A stretch of DNA of 13,994 bases from Candidatus Nomurabacteria bacterium (lineage in GTDB: Bacteria > Patescibacteriota > Minisyncoccia > Phycocordibacterales > UBA9973). The notes below the pieces were generated by a model. It was not told the origin of the DNA, ran no database searches, and was given only the letters and a program-made list of their open reading frames with translations. The stretch is from the NCBI GenBank assembly GCA_023267315.1, contig JAHFNN010000016.1:1-13994 (forward strand). Reading direction: 5' to 3'. Positions 13,061-13,994 of this stretch are shown here, piece by piece. Position 1 is the first letter of the stretch, and every line of letters begins with the position of its first letter. A program made the translations under genes and the position numbers.

Positions 13061-13994
13061 CTAAGCGCAAACGATACTTACGATCTTTTTGGGAACATAA
13101 ATTATTTTCTTGATCTCTTTTCCATCTATCCATGGAATGATACGTTCATCTGCCTGAGCAACACGCTTAATTTCATCTTCAGAAAGAGAGGCAGATACTT
13201 TTATTTCAGCACGCACTTTTCCATTTACTTGTACAACGATTGTAATAATATCATCAATTATCTTTTTTGGATCATACTTTGGCCATTTTGAGGTGTGAAT
13301 AGTTTTTTTCTCACCAAGTTCTCGCCATAATTCTTCAGTGATATGTGGAGCAAATAACGCAAGGAGTTGTAAATATGCTTTGAAATCTTTGAATGACACA
13401 GTAACATCCTTGTCCATATCGTTCGCCGCAATCATAAGCGCTGAAACAGCCGTATTGAAACTCATTGATTCAACATCTTCTCCAATTTTCTTGATTGTCT
13501 TATGAATTAGTTTTTCAATCTCAGAGTCACTTTTGGTATTTTTCTTTTGAGCTTGAACTTTCTCTGCAATTCTCCAGACTTTTTCCAAGAATCGTCGTGG
13601 GCCGATCAAACTATCAGTGCTCCATGAAGCTGCTTGCTCAAATGGTCCAATAAACATTTCGTAGACACGAAGTGTGTCAGCTCCATAGGTCTTCACAATA
13701 GCATCTGGATTCACTACATTACCGCGAGATTTTGACATCTTCTCTCCTCCTTCAGCCAAAATAAGGCCATGTGAAGTACGCTTCTTATATGGTTCTGTAG
13801 TTGGAACCAGCTTCAAATCATAGAGGAATTTGTGCCAGAAACGAGAATAGAGTAAGTGCAGTGTTGTATGTTCCATTCCGCCGTTGTACCAGTCCACTGG
13901 AGTCCAATATTTCAAATTTTTCTTCGATGCAAATTCTTTTTTGTTTTTTGGATCTGCATAACGCAAGTAGTACCACGATGATCCTGCCCAGTTT
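13061..13994 (-). CDS. leuS: Leucyl-tRNA synthetase, C-terminal part (5' end outside window)
   Basis: LeuRS charges tRNA-Leu. The frame is open through the right edge of the window, reading NWAGSSWYYLRYADP, so the gene starts beyond it; the HIGH motif and editing domain are not visible. Present are the SSWYYLRY motif, YWTPVDWYNGGMEHTTLHLLYSRF (the catalytic-domain block with GG-EH), the KMSKS loop GEKMSKSRGNVVNPD (KMSKS at about 13727-13741), YGADTLRVYEMFIGP and W-GPRRFLEKVWR. An anticodon-binding domain follows with the APHITEELW signature, and a C-terminal region VQVNGKVRAEIKVSASLSEDEI...KIIYVPKKIVSIV matches the LeuRS-specific C-terminal domain. The ending in TAG is normal for the family. 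murJ starts 2 nt downstream. Confidence 0.97.
   Translation of the reverse strand, partial: NWAGSSWYYLRYADPKNKKEFASKKNLKYWTPVDWYNGGMEHTTLHLLYSRFWHKFLYDLKLVPTTEPYKKRTSHGLILAEGGEKMSKSRGNVVNPDAIVKTYGADTLRVYEMFIGPFEQAASWSTDSLIGPRRFLEKVWRIAEKVQAQKKNTKSDSEIEKLIHKTIKKIGEDVESMSFNTAVSALMIAANDMDKDVTVSFKDFKAYLQLLALFAPHITEELWRELGEKKTIHTSKWPKYDPKKIIDDIITIVVQVNGKVRAEIKVSASLSEDEIKRVAQADERIIPWIDGKEIKKIIYVPKKIVSIVCA

Noticed and set aside
13059..13133. N-terminal extension of murJ to an ATG at 13133
   Set aside because: It overlaps the conserved leuS C-terminus, has no MurJ similarity, and a better ATG lies at 13058, 2 nt after the leuS stop.

Overview
The window looks like part of a chromosome from a Candidate Phyla Radiation (Patescibacteria) bacterium, probably of Parcubacteria type. 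This is inferred from protein character and gene style, not from a marker tree. The genes are compact and moderately AT-rich. TsaD carries an insert ending in an EREPELL-type motif, ValRS and FtsB/DivIC are short, and small lineage-type membrane proteins are present. No start has a convincing Shine-Dalgarno, no tRNA encodes its CCA end, and none of the 14 stop codons is TGA.

Layout. 1-936 (+) is the 3' part of tsaD (tRNA t6A synthesis). It converges on 964-2130 (-), a divergent purM. A short divergent promoter region (2131-2254) leads to a tight plus-strand run: valS, a PrsW-type membrane protease and an Hsp20 chaperone (2255-5664), closed by a perfect 16-bp bidirectional terminator. The minus-strand tract 5734-8102 mixes small proteins and tRNAs. 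In transcription order it holds an FtsB/DivIC-like protein, an interrupted tRNA-Gly-like gene with a complete tRNA-Gly(CCC) inside it, a glutaredoxin, tRNA-Arg(CCT), a small single-TM protein, tRNA-Phe(GAA) and a putative HEXXH metallopeptidase. A 37-codon membrane peptide lies on the plus strand at 8161-8274. Then follow, on the minus strand, lepA, purC, murJ and the C-terminal part of leuS. Apart from the shared tRNA tract, no stretch over 300 bases lacks a gene.

Most genes serve translation (t6A modification, ValRS, LeuRS, EF4, tRNAs) or the cell envelope and division (MurJ flippase, FtsB-like protein). valS, prsW and hsp20 appear to be one transcription unit. leuS and murJ are 2 nt apart. 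purM and purC are the only purine genes. They stand alone 8 kb apart, each behind a TTGACA-N17 promoter with a leader of about 40 nt.

The most unusual region is 7027-7702. A complete tRNA-Gly(CCC), enclosed in 21-bp perfect inverted arms, sits inside another tRNA-Gly-like gene. That outer gene's acceptor and T arms are intact, and a CAAG repeat flanks the insert. tRNA-Arg next door is bracketed by two more perfect inverted repeats, one abutting and one overlapping its mature ends.
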